Origin: Halovivax sp.
GTDB taxonomy: Archaea; Halobacteriota; Halobacteria; Halobacteriales; Natrialbaceae
Reading direction: 5' to 3'
Assembly: GCA_007119345.1 (NCBI GenBank)
Contig: SKPV01000017.1
Location: 1 to 27,199, forward strand
DNA length: 27,199 nucleotides
The position numbers were made by a program, and so were the translations under genes. This document shows positions 1 to 7,672 of this stretch, piece by piece; within the stretch, counting starts at the first letter, position 1, and each line of letters starts with the position of its first letter. The notes below the pieces were generated by a model. That model was not told where the DNA came from. It saw only the letters and a list, made by a program, of their open reading frames with translations, and did not search any database.

Positions 1-2
1 AG

Positions 3-1748
3 ATCCGTCCGCACCCCCACGGGGTCGAACTCGGGACGGTCCTGAAGATGCTGTCGGCGACGGACTCACACTCCGTCTCCGGCTTCCTCCAGAACGAGTT
101 TACTCGCGTGGGGAAGAAGACCGCCGAGTCCGTGATCGACGAGTTCCGGGACCGACACTACGGCCGAGAGATGACCTGGTCGTCCCCGGTCGCGGGCGAA
201 GACGCCGACGTTGGGGCCGCGGTGACCGATGCGACGGCGAACAAGGGTGCCACGGCGACCGACGACTTCTCGACGCTGATCGCGGAGGCGATCGGCGAAT
301 GCGAGCGCGTCGCTCACCACCAGGTCGAACGGATCGTCGACGAGGCGGCCGACGCCGTCGAGGCCGAACACGAGATTCCCTTCGGGGCGACGGTTCGCGA
401 GAACGCCGTCGCGGCCGCCTGGAGCGAACTCGTCGACGTCGCCGCACTGGACGACGAAACGGAGGCGGCGGAGACGGGGATCGACGACTCCCGCCTTCCG
501 TCGGACCTCTATCGCCTCGTCGACGGGGCGACGAGCAATCGCAAGGACGACGCCGTGATCGACGCGTTCGCGACCAGGCTCGCGGGCAAGTTCGTCGACG
601 AGGACGACGTCCGCCACCGACTGACCGAACGCGAGATTCGCGCGCACGTCGACCGCGCGGCCGAGTTGACCGAGGAGCGCGACGACGTTACCTTCGGTGA
701 GACCGCCCGTGAGAACGTCACCGAGGCGATCTGGAACGTGATGGTGACGGTCCCCGACGATCCCCCGCTGGTGCGAGAGCTCGCCGACGACCGCGACGCC
801 GCGAGCGACCTCGTCGACGGCATGCGCGCGACGGACATCATGGCGCCGCCGACGCGGTGTCTCTCGCCGATCACGGCCGAACTGATCGAAGCGGGACTAA
901 AAAAAGAGTTCGAGGCCGACTTCTACGCCGCCGCGACCCGCGACGCCGAGGTCTCCGGCGGCGACCCGTTCATCGTGGAAGCCGGCATCGCTTACGGCGG
1001 CGACCTGGAGGCCGACGGGAGCGTCGACGTCCTCCGGTTCGCTAACCGCGTCCCGCTGGTCTACCAGCGCGGCGCCTGCGCGACCACGGACGTGGTCAAG
1101 ACGATCGGGTGGCGCAACTACGGCCTCGACCAGCCCGGCGGCTCGGGCCTGCCGAACGGACCGGCGGTCGTCATGGTCCACGTGGCCTCGACGAACGTGC
1201 CGTTTACCAGCGAATCGAAGGACGCCGTCGCCAACGTCCCGGAAATGGAAGACGAGATCGAACTCGCGATCCGCGAGGCGGCCCGGGACCTGAAGAGCTA
1301 CCTGAACAAACGGCGCTCGATGGAAAAGCGCCGACGCAAGCAGAACGTACTCGGCGAGATCCTCCCCGAGATGGCCACCAAGGTCGCGGAGGTGACGGGC
1401 CGGGACGAGCCCGAGATCGGCGACGCGCTCGCCCGGATCATGAACAACGTCCTCATCGAGCGGCAACTGAAAGAAAACGGGGCCGCCACGGCCGTCAGCG
1501 TCGTGGTCGAGAATCACTCGAGCACGAACGAAACGCCCAAACTGACCGATATCGTCTCCGCGGAACCGACCGGACTCCCCGACGACGTCACCGTCGTCGA
1601 GATGGACGGTGAGTGGTTCCTGACGTGGGAGCCCGAGGTGAAAGCCGGCGAGGAGGCCGTCCTCGAGTACGAGGTGAGCGACGACGCGACGTTCGACCTG
1701 AACGTCGACGGCGTAGAATCCGAGAAACTCACGGTGACCGACGAATGA
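3..1748 (+). CDS. top6B: DNA topoisomerase VI subunit B (5' partial)
   Basis: ATP-hydrolysing subunit of topoisomerase VI, which passes one DNA duplex through a double-strand break made by subunit A. The reading frame is open from base 3 and its first residues, IRPHPHGVELGTVLKM, match the family, so the gene begins before the window. The N-terminal GHKL ATPase domain is therefore not seen. What is present is the H2TH region, interrupted by a long acidic insertion (about bases 170-830), the transducer domain (HPFIVEAG-like stretch near 960-990, VVMVHVAST near 1167) and a C-terminal Ig-like domain (about 1500-1748). The insertion contains two related copies of a module about 40 residues long (324-440 and 636-752). 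The stop codon overlaps the start of top6A (ATGA), so the two are translationally coupled. The family call is secure; the role of the insertion is unknown. Confidence 0.95.
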   Translation: MRPHPHGVELGTVLKMLSATDSHSVSGFLQNEFTRVGKKTAESVIDEFRDRHYGREMTWSSPVAGEDADVGAAVTDATANKGATATDDFSTLIAEAIGECERVAHHQVERIVDEAADAVEAEHEIPFGATVRENAVAAAWSELVDVAALDDETEAAETGIDDSRLPSDLYRLVDGATSNRKDDAVIDAFATRLAGKFVDEDDVRHRLTEREIRAHVDRAAELTEERDDVTFGETARENVTEAIWNVMVTVPDDPPLVRELADDRDAASDLVDGMRATDIMAPPTRCLSPITAELIEAGLKKEFEADFYAAATRDAEVSGGDPFIVEAGIAYGGDLEADGSVDVLRFANRVPLVYQRGACATTDVVKTIGWRNYGLDQPGGSGLPNGPAVVMVHVASTNVPFTSESKDAVANVPEMEDEIELAIREAARDLKSYLNKRRSMEKRRRKQNVLGEILPEMATKVAEVTGRDEPEIGDALARIMNNVLIERQLKENGAATAVSVVVENHSSTNETPKLTDIVSAEPTGLPDDVTVVEMDGEWFLTWEPEVKAGEEAVLEYEVSDDATFDLNVDGVESEKLTVTDE

Positions 1749-2836
1749 GCGCCCCCAACTCCGATCAGGCCAGGAACAAGTTGATCGACCTCGCCGCACA
1801 GTTTTACGACCAGTTCGAACTGGGAGAGATCCCGCACATGTCCGTCCCGACCCGAACCAAGTCGAACATCGAGTACGACGAGGAGGCGGACGTCTGGGTC
1901 TACGGCGACCGGGAGTCCCGCCGGACGGCCAACACGGTAAGCGGCGCTCGAAAGCTGTTGAAAGCCGTTTACACGGTCGAATTTCTCTCCGAGCAGTTAG
2001 AACAGGACCGCTCGTCCACGCTGCGTGAACTCTACTACCTCTCGGAGAGCTGGGACAACGAGAACGCCCAGTTCAACGATCAGGACGAGTCGAACCAGCT
2101 GATCGAGGACCTCGAGATCGTCAGCGAAGTCACCCGCGAGGACTTCCACATGCGCCCGGAGGAGTCGGGAGCGACGATCATGGGCCCGTTGTTCCTCCGC
2201 GAACAGACCCGACGGGGCGAACGCGAGATCCACTGCCAGGAGGACGTCGGTGAGGGCGGCTACCAGATCCCGAACAACCCGGATACGATCGAGTTCCTCG
2301 ACAACGACGCCGAGTTCATCCTCGCCGTCGAGACCGGCGGTATGCGCGACCGACTCGTCGAAAACGGCTTCGACGAGGAGTACGGGGCGCTGATCGTCCA
2401 CCTGAAGGGTCAGCCCGCCCGAGCGACTCGCCGGATCATCAAGCGTCTCCACGACGAACTCGACCTCCCGGTGACGGTCTTCGCCGACGGCGACCCCTGG
2501 TCGTATCGGATCTACGGCTCGGTCGCCTACGGCTCGATCAAATCCGCTCACCTCTCGGAGTATCTCGCGACGCCCGCCGCCCAGTACATCGGCATTCAAC
2601 CGGCCGATATCGTCGAGTACGATCTGCCGACGGATCCGCTCAGCGACTCGGACATCAACGCCTTGCAGAGCGAGCTCTCGGACCCCCGCTTCCAGACCGA
2701 CTACTGGGAGGAACAGATCGAACTCCAGCTCGAGATCGAGAAGAAGTCCGAACAACAGTCGCTTGCAGCCCGCGGCCTGGACTTCGTCACCGACTCGTAC
2801 CTCCCGGAACGGCTCACGGACATGGGCGTCCTGTAA
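1745..2836 (+). CDS. top6A: DNA topoisomerase VI subunit A (Spo11-like)
   Basis: DNA-cleaving subunit of topoisomerase VI, homologous to Spo11; 363 aa. The catalytic tyrosine lies in RELYYLSE (Tyr97/Tyr98; by comparison with Spo11 the second is likely the nucleophile). The Toprim metal site is visible as the glutamate in LAVETGGMRDRL and the acidic pair in FADGDPWSYRIYG, whose aspartates bind Mg2+. The ATG overlaps the top6B stop by 4 nt (ATGA) and is preceded by GGTGA at 1733-1737, so both subunits come from one message. A longer open frame runs upstream from 1613, but it only shadows top6B. Length and motifs are typical for a haloarchaeal Top6A. Confidence 0.96.
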   Translation: MSAPNSDQARNKLIDLAAQFYDQFELGEIPHMSVPTRTKSNIEYDEEADVWVYGDRESRRTANTVSGARKLLKAVYTVEFLSEQLEQDRSSTLRELYYLSESWDNENAQFNDQDESNQLIEDLEIVSEVTREDFHMRPEESGATIMGPLFLREQTRRGEREIHCQEDVGEGGYQIPNNPDTIEFLDNDAEFILAVETGGMRDRLVENGFDEEYGALIVHLKGQPARATRRIIKRLHDELDLPVTVFADGDPWSYRIYGSVAYGSIKSAHLSEYLATPAAQYIGIQPADIVEYDLPTDPLSDSDINALQSELSDPRFQTDYWEEQIELQLEIEKKSEQQSLAARGLDFVTDSYLPERLTDMGVL

Positions 2837-2845
2837 CCCGGTTCC

Positions 2846-2866
2846 AACACGCTTTTAGCGCGTGTT
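2846..2866 (+). promoter_or_regulatory. Perfect 7-bp inverted repeat overlapping a TATA-like box
   Basis: AACACGC (2846-2852) and GCGTGTT (2860-2866) are perfect reverse complements separated by TTTTAGC. The T-rich spacer is centred about 27 nt before the ATG at 2883, where an archaeal TATA box is expected for a leaderless transcript. The element could be an operator masking the box, a terminator hairpin for top6BA (stop at 2836), or both. Confidence 0.45.
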
Positions 2867-2882
2867 CACCACGCTTCGAGCG

Positions 2883-3299
2883 ATGAGCTCTCGTTGGGGC
2901 CGAGTACGAGCGGGCGCCACCGCCCTGACCGTCGTCCTGTCGATCGCGGTCGTCGTCTTTCTCGTGATCGCCGCGATCGCGCTGACGGTCGGCTTCGTCT
3001 GGGGTGCCGTCTTCGGCGGCGGGGGAACGCCGGTCGGCGAACCGCCCGACGCGGCCTTCGAAGTCGAGGACGCGAACGGCGCGGTGACGATCACCCACGC
3101 CGGTGGCGACGCGATCGACGCGACCGACGTCGTGATCGAGGTCGACGAGGTGTCCCACGGCCAGTGGGCCGATCACGGCGGGGACGAGATCGACGACGGC
3201 GACTCGATAACGATCGACGACATCGAGGCCGGGTCGGACGTGCGTCTGCAGTGGGTGAGCGAAGACGGTGCATCGGTGCTACACGAGGAGGCGGTCTGA
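2883..3299 (+). CDS. Membrane-anchored type IV pilin-like protein
   Basis: Protein of 138 aa with a short basic N-terminus (SSRWGRVRAGA), one long hydrophobic segment at about residues 14-42, a Gly/Pro linker and an acidic beta-rich C-terminal domain. The C-terminal domain resembles haloarchaeal pilin-like proteins of the archaeal PF07790 group: AAFEVEDANGAVTITHAGGD, then an I-A/T-D-V-V-I strand, then a late SEDGAS motif. The usual prepilin-peptidase site before the hydrophobic helix is not obvious, so it may be a fixed membrane anchor rather than a pilus subunit. ATG 2883 was chosen over an in-frame GTG at 2862 because the TATA-like box at 2853-2858 places transcription start at the ATG. It is transcribed alone, after top6A. 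The exact role is unknown. Confidence 0.6.
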   Translation: MSSRWGRVRAGATALTVVLSIAVVVFLVIAAIALTVGFVWGAVFGGGGTPVGEPPDAAFEVEDANGAVTITHAGGDAIDATDVVIEVDEVSHGQWADHGGDEIDDGDSITIDDIEAGSDVRLQWVSEDGASVLHEEAV

Positions 3300-3349
3300 T
3301 TCGTCGATCAGTGAAGACGGTATCGAGACTGGGCGGTCCGGAGAGACAC

Positions 3350-3364
3350 GATACCGGCGGTATC
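3350..3364. terminator. Hairpin between convergent genes
   Basis: GATACC-GGC-GGTATC is a perfect 6-bp inverted repeat midway between the stop codons of the converging pilin-like gene (3299) and hydrolase gene (3391). It could serve as a two-way transcription barrier. No T-run follows it, so this is tentative. Confidence 0.35.
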
Positions 3365-3390
3365 TCTAACCGGCGGCGGTCTCGAAGCGA

Positions 3391-4089
3391 CTATTCGTCG
3401 AGGACCACCGGCACACCGGCGGTCGCCACGTCCACGACGAACGCCTCGGAGTCGGTCTCGAGCGCCTCGAACGTGTCGTAGTGGATCGGCAGGACGAGTT
3501 CCGGTCGCATCCGCCCGGCGAGCTCGGCTGCCTCGCGTCTGTCCATCGTGAACGAGCCGCCGATCGGCGGGCAGAGAACGTCGACGTCGAGTTCCTCGTG
3601 AAACGGGAGGGCGTCGGAGTCGCCGGGCCAGAAGACGGTGACGCCGTCCACGGTCACGCCGAAGCCGCATCCCTCGCCTTCCGGGTGGTACGGCGATCCA
3701 TCCTCGCGGGTGTGCGGACCGCCGTGAACGTTGTACGCGGGCGTGGTGAACAGGTCGAGCGGGCCGAGGACGAACGACTCGTCGGCGCGGACGCGCTCGA
3801 CTTCGTACGGAAGCGATTCGGGCTGCCGATCGACGCGGTCCATCTCGGCGGCGTCGACCGACTCGTGGACGACCACGATGGCGTCCTCGTGGGCGACGCG
3901 TTCGATCCCGTCCGGATCGTAGTGGTGGGCGTGACTGACGAGAACCAGGTCCCCGTCTCGAGGCCGGCGGCCCTCGAGGACGCCGTACCGTCCGGGGTCG
4001 ACGTACGCCGTCACGCCGGTGCGCCCGGCGATCCGGAGCGTCGCGTAGCCGAGCCAGTCGAGTTCCAGCGGGTGTCTCTTCACGGTCAT
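3391..4089 (-). CDS. Metallo-beta-lactamase-fold hydrolase (UlaG-like)
   Basis: Cytoplasmic metal-dependent hydrolase of 232 aa, substrate unknown. The fold is indicated by an early strand with WLGYATLRIAG, a metal motif in LVSHAHHYDPDG, a GDSD motif (VFWPGDSDALPF) and a late His in VLPIHYDTFEAL. The first motif reads H-A-H-H-Y-D-P-D rather than the textbook H-x-H-x-D-H, so metal ligands may be arranged differently. I believe this variant recurs in archaeal UlaG-like proteins, but that is from memory. A TATA-like minus-strand box at about 4111-4120 is 27 nt upstream of the ATG and supports this start. It follows the fumarylacetoacetate-hydrolase-family gene on the same strand with a 136-bp gap, so it is probably transcribed separately. 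Confidence 0.85.
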   Translation of the reverse strand: MTVKRHPLELDWLGYATLRIAGRTGVTAYVDPGRYGVLEGRRPRDGDLVLVSHAHHYDPDGIERVAHEDAIVVVHESVDAAEMDRVDRQPESLPYEVERVRADESFVLGPLDLFTTPAYNVHGGPHTREDGSPYHPEGEGCGFGVTVDGVTVFWPGDSDALPFHEELDVDVLCPPIGGSFTMDRREAAELAGRMRPELVLPIHYDTFEALETDSEAFVVDVATAGVPVVLDE

Positions 4090-4225
4090 GTGAGGGTCTT
4101 TCGGGCCCTGGCTCGAAAAGGATTCGACCGGCGAACGGACGTGGGTGGCGTGTGCCCCTCTCGGCAGTGTCCCTCCTGGTGGTGCCAGGTTCGTTCGATC
4201 GGATCCGCGGGGCGCTACCGCCCGA

Positions 4226-4957
4226 TCAGGGGACGCGCACGCTGTGTTCGAGCATTCCCACGCCTTCGACCTCGATGGCTACGTCGTCCCCGTCTGCGAG
4301 CGGTCCGACGCCTTCCGGCGTGCCGGTCGCGATGACGTCACCGGGTTCGAGGGTGAGGTAGGTGGTTATCTCCGCGATCAACGCGGGGATCGAGAAGATG
4401 AGCTGGCTCCGAGAGCCGTCCTGTTTCAGTTCGCCGTTCACCCGCGATCGGACCGCGGCGTCTGGTGGAACCTCGTCGGGGGTCGCGAGGACCGGTCCGA
4501 GCGGCGCGGCGCCGTCGAACGCCTTCCCGCGGACCCAGTTCTGTTCCCGGCGCTGATCGTCGCGATTCGACACGTCGTTGACGCACGTAAAGCCCGCGAC
4601 GACGTTCATCGCCCGGCTCTCGGGGACGTTCCGGCACTGATCGCCGATCACCACGCCGATCTCGGCCTCGTAGTCCACGCGGTCGGTACCCGGCGGCACG
4701 GAGATCGTGTCCCCGTGACCCGCGACCGCGTTCGGCGGTTTCAGAAAGAGCATCGGCCGGTCCGGGACGTCGGAGTCCATCTCGGCCGCGTGATCGGCGT
4801 AGTTACGACCGATACAGACGATCTTCGAGGGCTCGCACGGTGCCAGGAGGTCGACGTCCTCGACGTCGAAGGTTTCGCCGCCGAAGTGGATCACGTCGTC
4901 CGCGTACTCGCCGCGGCGGATCGCGCCGGCCGGATCCCTGAATCGAGCGTACTTCAT
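4226..4957 (-). CDS. Fumarylacetoacetate hydrolase family protein
   Basis: Enzyme of 243 aa in the FAH superfamily, which cleaves or isomerises C-C bonds in 2,4-dioxo acids, or decarboxylates oxaloacetate or acylpyruvates. Family signatures include IVCIGRNYADHAAEM, MLFLKPPNAVAGHGD, the metal-binding DYEAEIGVVIG (Glu-x-Glu), CVNDVSNRDDQ, the active-site loop KAFDGAAPLGP and the late GDVIATGTPEGVG. Substrate cannot be told from sequence; 2-hydroxyhepta-2,4-diene-1,7-dioate isomerase or acylpyruvase are common names for such proteins. The start MKYARF at 4957 is preferred to an open extension to 5065 because a TATA-like box at 4983-4990 lies about 27 nt upstream. Confidence 0.88.
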   Translation of the reverse strand: MKYARFRDPAGAIRRGEYADDVIHFGGETFDVEDVDLLAPCEPSKIVCIGRNYADHAAEMDSDVPDRPMLFLKPPNAVAGHGDTISVPPGTDRVDYEAEIGVVIGDQCRNVPESRAMNVVAGFTCVNDVSNRDDQRREQNWVRGKAFDGAAPLGPVLATPDEVPPDAAVRSRVNGELKQDGSRSQLIFSIPALIAEITTYLTLEPGDVIATGTPEGVGPLADGDDVAIEVEGVGMLEHSVRVP

Positions 4958-4982
4958 GATCGAGCCCTCGCGGTCCGAGAGG

Positions 4983-4990
4983 AAAAACGT
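4983..4990 (-). promoter_or_regulatory. TATA-like box of the FAH-family gene
   Basis: Minus-strand ACGTTTTT centred about 28-29 nt before ATG 4957. It indicates a leaderless message and fixes the start. Confidence 0.5.
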
Positions 4991-5086
4991 TGAGACTTCG
5001 ATCGAGACGCGGGCCCACGGTTCGAGACGTGAACCTTCGGGCGGTCGAGTGTGTACACGTGCCACCCGACGACGGGAACGGAACGC

Positions 5087-5096
5087 TTTTTACTAG
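5087..5096 (+). promoter_or_regulatory. TATA-like box of tRNA-Glu
   Basis: GCTTTTTACT is the only strong A/T tract in the 190 bp upstream of the tRNA. It would start transcription near 5115-5118, giving a precursor leader of about 35 nt, which is removed by RNase P. Confidence 0.55.
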
Positions 5097-5119
5097 GCCC
5101 CGGCAATCCACCCAGTGAC

Positions 5120-5148
5120 GCGCTTTCGTCGCATCGGGCGACGGCGCG
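5120..5148 (+). other. Hairpin in the presumed 5' leader of pre-tRNA-Glu
   Basis: An inner stem GTCGC/GCGAC (loop ATCGG) sits inside an outer GCGC/GCGC stem, ending two bases before the first base of the tRNA. If the start site is near 5116, nearly the whole leader folds into this hairpin. Confidence 0.4.
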
Positions 5149-5150
5149 AG

Positions 5151-5225
5151 GCTCCGTTGGTGTAGTCCGGCCAATCATTTCGGCCTTTCGAGCCGATGAC
5201 CTGGGTTCAAATCCCAGACGGAGCA
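5151..5225 (+). tRNA. tRNA-Glu (anticodon UUC)
   Basis: The 75-nt cloverleaf has acceptor GCTCCGT pairing perfectly with ACGGAGC (discriminator A), anticodon stem TCGGC/GCCGA around loop CTTTCGA with anticodon TTC, and T-stem CTGGG/CCCAG around TTCAAAT. CCA is not encoded and no intron is seen. Copies of its 3' end recur three times downstream (ending at 5343, 5461 and 5588), so the gene is a repeat-associated and possibly integration-associated locus. Confidence 0.95.
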
Positions 5226-5461
5226 CTATAGCGAGCGAACGTTTGTGAGCGAGCGAAGCGTGCACGGATGTGATTTGAATCAGAGAGCACGCAGCTGAGC
5301 GAAGCGAAGTCGTGCGACCGTGGTTCAAATCCCGGACGGAGCACTATAGCGAGCGAACGTTTGTGAGCGAGCGAAGCGCGCACGGATGTGATTTGAATCA
5401 GAGAGCACGCAGCTGAGCGAAGCGAAGTCGTGCGACCGTGGTTCAAATCCCGGACGGAGCA
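5226..5461 (+). repeat. Two tandem 118-bp units, each ending in a tRNA-Glu 3'-end echo
   Basis: Units 5226-5343 and 5344-5461 differ at one position (T or C at about 5261/5379). Each ends with GGTTCAAATCCCGGACGGAGCA, a copy of the tRNA-Glu T-loop and acceptor 3' half, with CCCGG where the tRNA has CCCAG. The 5' flank of each copy is GTGGTTC. In unit 1, GATTTGAATC (5272-5281) can pair with GGTTCAAATC (5322-5331, one G-T wobble), GCACG (5287-5291) pairs with CGTGC (5311-5315), and GCGAAGC (5299-5305) is at the centre. All three levels are symmetric about base 5302. No ORF is credible here. Confidence 0.9.
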
Positions 5462-5588
5462 CGTTGTTGCGAACGCTGTGTACAAATAGCGCAGGCTCTG
5501 AAATTTGAAGTAGAGAAGTCCCAGCCTGCAAGCGATCGAAGCGGGTGAGCAGGATCGTCTTCGCGTGGTTCTAAACCCGGTCGGAGCA
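5462..5588 (+). repeat. Degenerate third unit of the tRNA-Glu repeat
   Basis: It ends in GGTTCTAAACCCGGTCGGAGCA (5567-5588), a decayed copy of the tRNA-Glu 3' end, again preceded by GTGG. AATTTGAA at 5502-5509 resembles the inverted T-loop of the intact units. A different perfect hairpin, GCAGGCT (5491-5497) with AGCCTGC (5523-5529), is present. The segment 5589-5648 holds nothing recognisable. Confidence 0.7.
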
Positions 5589-5648
5589 CTCGGAAGCGAC
5601 CACTTCGGTAGATACGTCAGTCCGTCCGGGCCGTATCATCGAGTTACC

Positions 5649-5903
5649 TCACTCGTCCCCTCGGGTCTCATCGCGATCGTCTTCCGGCTCTACACTGATG
5701 GTTCCGTCCCCGGTGACGGTCACGGTACGCCCTTCGTACCGGAACGTAACGGAACCCTCGAACCCGTGGACACAGAGCGCCCGGAGGGCGGTCGGATCGA
5801 TCGCGTCGTAGAGCGGATCGAGATCGGTAACGTCCGAACCGGTGGCGCTGGCGACTCGTTCGAGGATCGTCGGGATCGGCGACTGGCGACACTCGTCGGC
5901 CAT
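5649..5903 (-). CDS. Stand-alone HalOD1 output-domain protein
   Basis: Small acidic protein of 84 aa that consists almost entirely of a halobacterial output domain 1. Signatures are the DLDPLYDAIDPTALRALC helix and the beta strands GSVTFRYEGRTVTVTGDGTI. HalOD1 domains occur alone or fused to response-regulator and sensor modules; their biochemical function is not established. A TATA-like sequence on the minus strand (5926-5933) is 27 nt upstream of the ATG, so it is a separately transcribed, leaderless gene. A second, diverged stand-alone HalOD1 protein is at 22285-22602. Confidence 0.8.
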   Translation of the reverse strand: MADECRQSPIPTILERVASATGSDVTDLDPLYDAIDPTALRALCVHGFEGSVTFRYEGRTVTVTGDGTISVEPEDDRDETRGDE

Positions 5904-6001
5904 ACGAGAGTGTGGTTTCTTCTATGGTAAGTACCTGAGGAATAATATCGCGCGACGATTCCGGTTCGAAACTATATTCCACGAAGATTTACGAGAGATA
6001 T

Positions 6002-6472
6002 CTAATCGACAGCGCCGGGGTGACTGAACCCGTCGAACGGACACCGGTGCTCCGCTTTCAGAAGTTCCGCGTCGCGCACTTCGATTCCGAGCTCCTCTAC
6101 GGCTTCGATCGTCTTCGCGACGTCCTCGTTCGTCCGGCCGACGAGCGTAATCTGTAAATTTCGGTCCCCGGTCAGTAGTTCCGTCACGGAGACGACTCCC
6201 TCGCTGGAGATCGCCGCAGCCGCCGACTCCTCGAGATCGGCCGCCGAAACGGTACAGTACAGGACCACCGTGTGGGGAATGCCGGCTCGCTCGTAGTCGA
6301 TGTCCGCGTAGGTCGTCCTGAGGATGCCCCGCTCTCGAAGCCGGTCTATCCGGTCGCCGACCGTCGTCGGGGAGACGCCGACGCGCTCTCCGATCTCGGT
6401 GTTCGTCACCGATCGCGCGTCGGTTTGGAGCACGTAGAGAATGCCGCGATCCGTCCGGTCGAGTTCGTCCAT
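6002..6472 (-). CDS. Lrp/AsnC family transcriptional regulator
   Basis: DNA-binding regulator of 156 aa. The N-terminal winged helix (about residues 4-55) reads LDRTDRGILYVLQTDARS, TNTEIGERVGVSPTTVGDRI and DRLRERGIL. The C-terminal RAM-like ligand/oligomerisation domain follows (about 65-140). The tail HRCPFDGFSHPG is typical of a haloarchaeal subgroup. Members usually sense amino acids or act as local regulators, often of their own promoter; the A/T-rich 6490-6520 region upstream could hold such a site but I see no clear palindrome. The UbiA-type gene lies upstream on the same strand with a 156-bp gap. Target genes are unknown. Confidence 0.92.
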   Translation of the reverse strand: MDELDRTDRGILYVLQTDARSVTNTEIGERVGVSPTTVGDRIDRLRERGILRTTYADIDYERAGIPHTVVLYCTVSAADLEESAAAAISSEGVVSVTELLTGDRNLQITLVGRTNEDVAKTIEAVEELGIEVRDAELLKAEHRCPFDGFSHPGAVD

Positions 6473-6628
6473 ACCCTTCCCTTACGGAGTGATAGGTTGA
6501 TTGTTGGGACAAAATGATTGGGTGAGGGCTCCGCACACGGGGTGTGTTCGACGTCACCGCTCGTCGATGGACCGACGTCGCCGCGGTGGATACGCCGGGG
6601 TCTCCGCGGTTTGCTCACGCCGTAGCGT

Positions 6629-7504
6629 TCACAACGCGTCCAGCGCGTAGAGTGCCAGTACGACGAGCGCGAGAAACGCGTGCTCTCCGTCCACCACGAA
6701 TCCGTAGAAGAGCGGGCCCGCGTCCGGTTCCGCCGCGAGGGAGTACCAGCAGACGTAGGCGTTGAACGCGAGGAGTACCAGATAGCTTCCGGCCAACGCG
6801 CCCGAACCGACGGCCGCGACGATCGAAGCTGCGGCGAGGCCGCTAACGCCCATCGAGCCGAGACGCGTTCCCCGCGGGCCGAAGACGAGCGGAATCGTTC
6901 TGATACCCTCTCGTCGATCACCCTCGACGTCCTTCAGGTCGAAGATCACGGCCGCCACGGTCAGCATGACGGTGACGTACGCGGCCAGAAACAGGACGTC
7001 CGTGGAGTCGGCGACACCGTGGTAGACGCCGACTCCGAACGGGATCGCCCCCCAGGCAACGCCGACGAGCAGGTTCTTCACCAGCAGAATGCGTTTCAAT
7101 CCGCCGACGGAGTACAGAAGTGCGATGGCCAGTGGTGCGAACAGCAACTCCGCTCTCGGGAGCCCCAGTTCGAACGCCAGCCCGACGACGATCGCGTACG
7201 AGACCGTGCCGACGCCGAGGACGATCCGACCGTAGCGCCTCGTGAACGCGGCTCGTCCCGGGACGTTGTATTCGTCCTCGTCGATGTCCGTGAACCGGTT
7301 GAAGCTGTAGACGAAGAGGGTGACCGCGAAGACGATGAACGCCGGGACGGGATCGAACGGGAGCCCGACGAGAACCGTCGTCGTGACCACCCAGCTCGTC
7401 GCCGCGAGGGCGATGAAGACGTTGCTGTGGACGAGCGCGAGGACGACCTCCGGCAGCGACGGCACGCGACGAGCCCTCACGGCGTCGCTGGTCGATTCGG
7501 TCAC
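6629..7504 (-). CDS. UbiA family prenyltransferase
   Basis: Integral membrane enzyme of 291 aa that transfers an isoprenoid chain to an acceptor. The first Mg-diphosphate motif NRFTDIDED (N69, D73, D77) and the second, DLKDVEGDRREG (about residues 188-200), are both intact. About eight to nine hydrophobic helices are visible, for example VVLALVHSNVFIALAATSWV and TVMLTVAAVIFDL. In archaea this family covers digeranylgeranylglyceryl phosphate synthase, menaquinone prenylation, heme A/O synthesis and C50 carotenoid elongation (lycopene elongase). Sequence alone does not decide; no carotenoid or quinone genes lie next to it. The start MTESTSDAVRARR is the longest reading with a sensible basic N-terminus. 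It is divergent from sucC. Confidence 0.85.
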   Translation of the reverse strand: MTESTSDAVRARRVPSLPEVVLALVHSNVFIALAATSWVVTTTVLVGLPFDPVPAFIVFAVTLFVYSFNRFTDIDEDEYNVPGRAAFTRRYGRIVLGVGTVSYAIVVGLAFELGLPRAELLFAPLAIALLYSVGGLKRILLVKNLLVGVAWGAIPFGVGVYHGVADSTDVLFLAAYVTVMLTVAAVIFDLKDVEGDRREGIRTIPLVFGPRGTRLGSMGVSGLAAASIVAAVGSGALAGSYLVLLAFNAYVCWYSLAAEPDAGPLFYGFVVDGEHAFLALVVLALYALDAL

Positions 7505-7672
7505 CGGATATCCCCCGTCGTCTACGCTAGAACGGACGATTCACCTTGAACGCTCGGATCGGACATCGGGACGGCGCCCGAACGCGGGTGAGCCGGCGTG
7601 AAGAACACCGGCCGACCGCGACCTTTCGACAGTACTAACTCGCCCATCGCCGAAGTCTCGACCGAGTCCACA

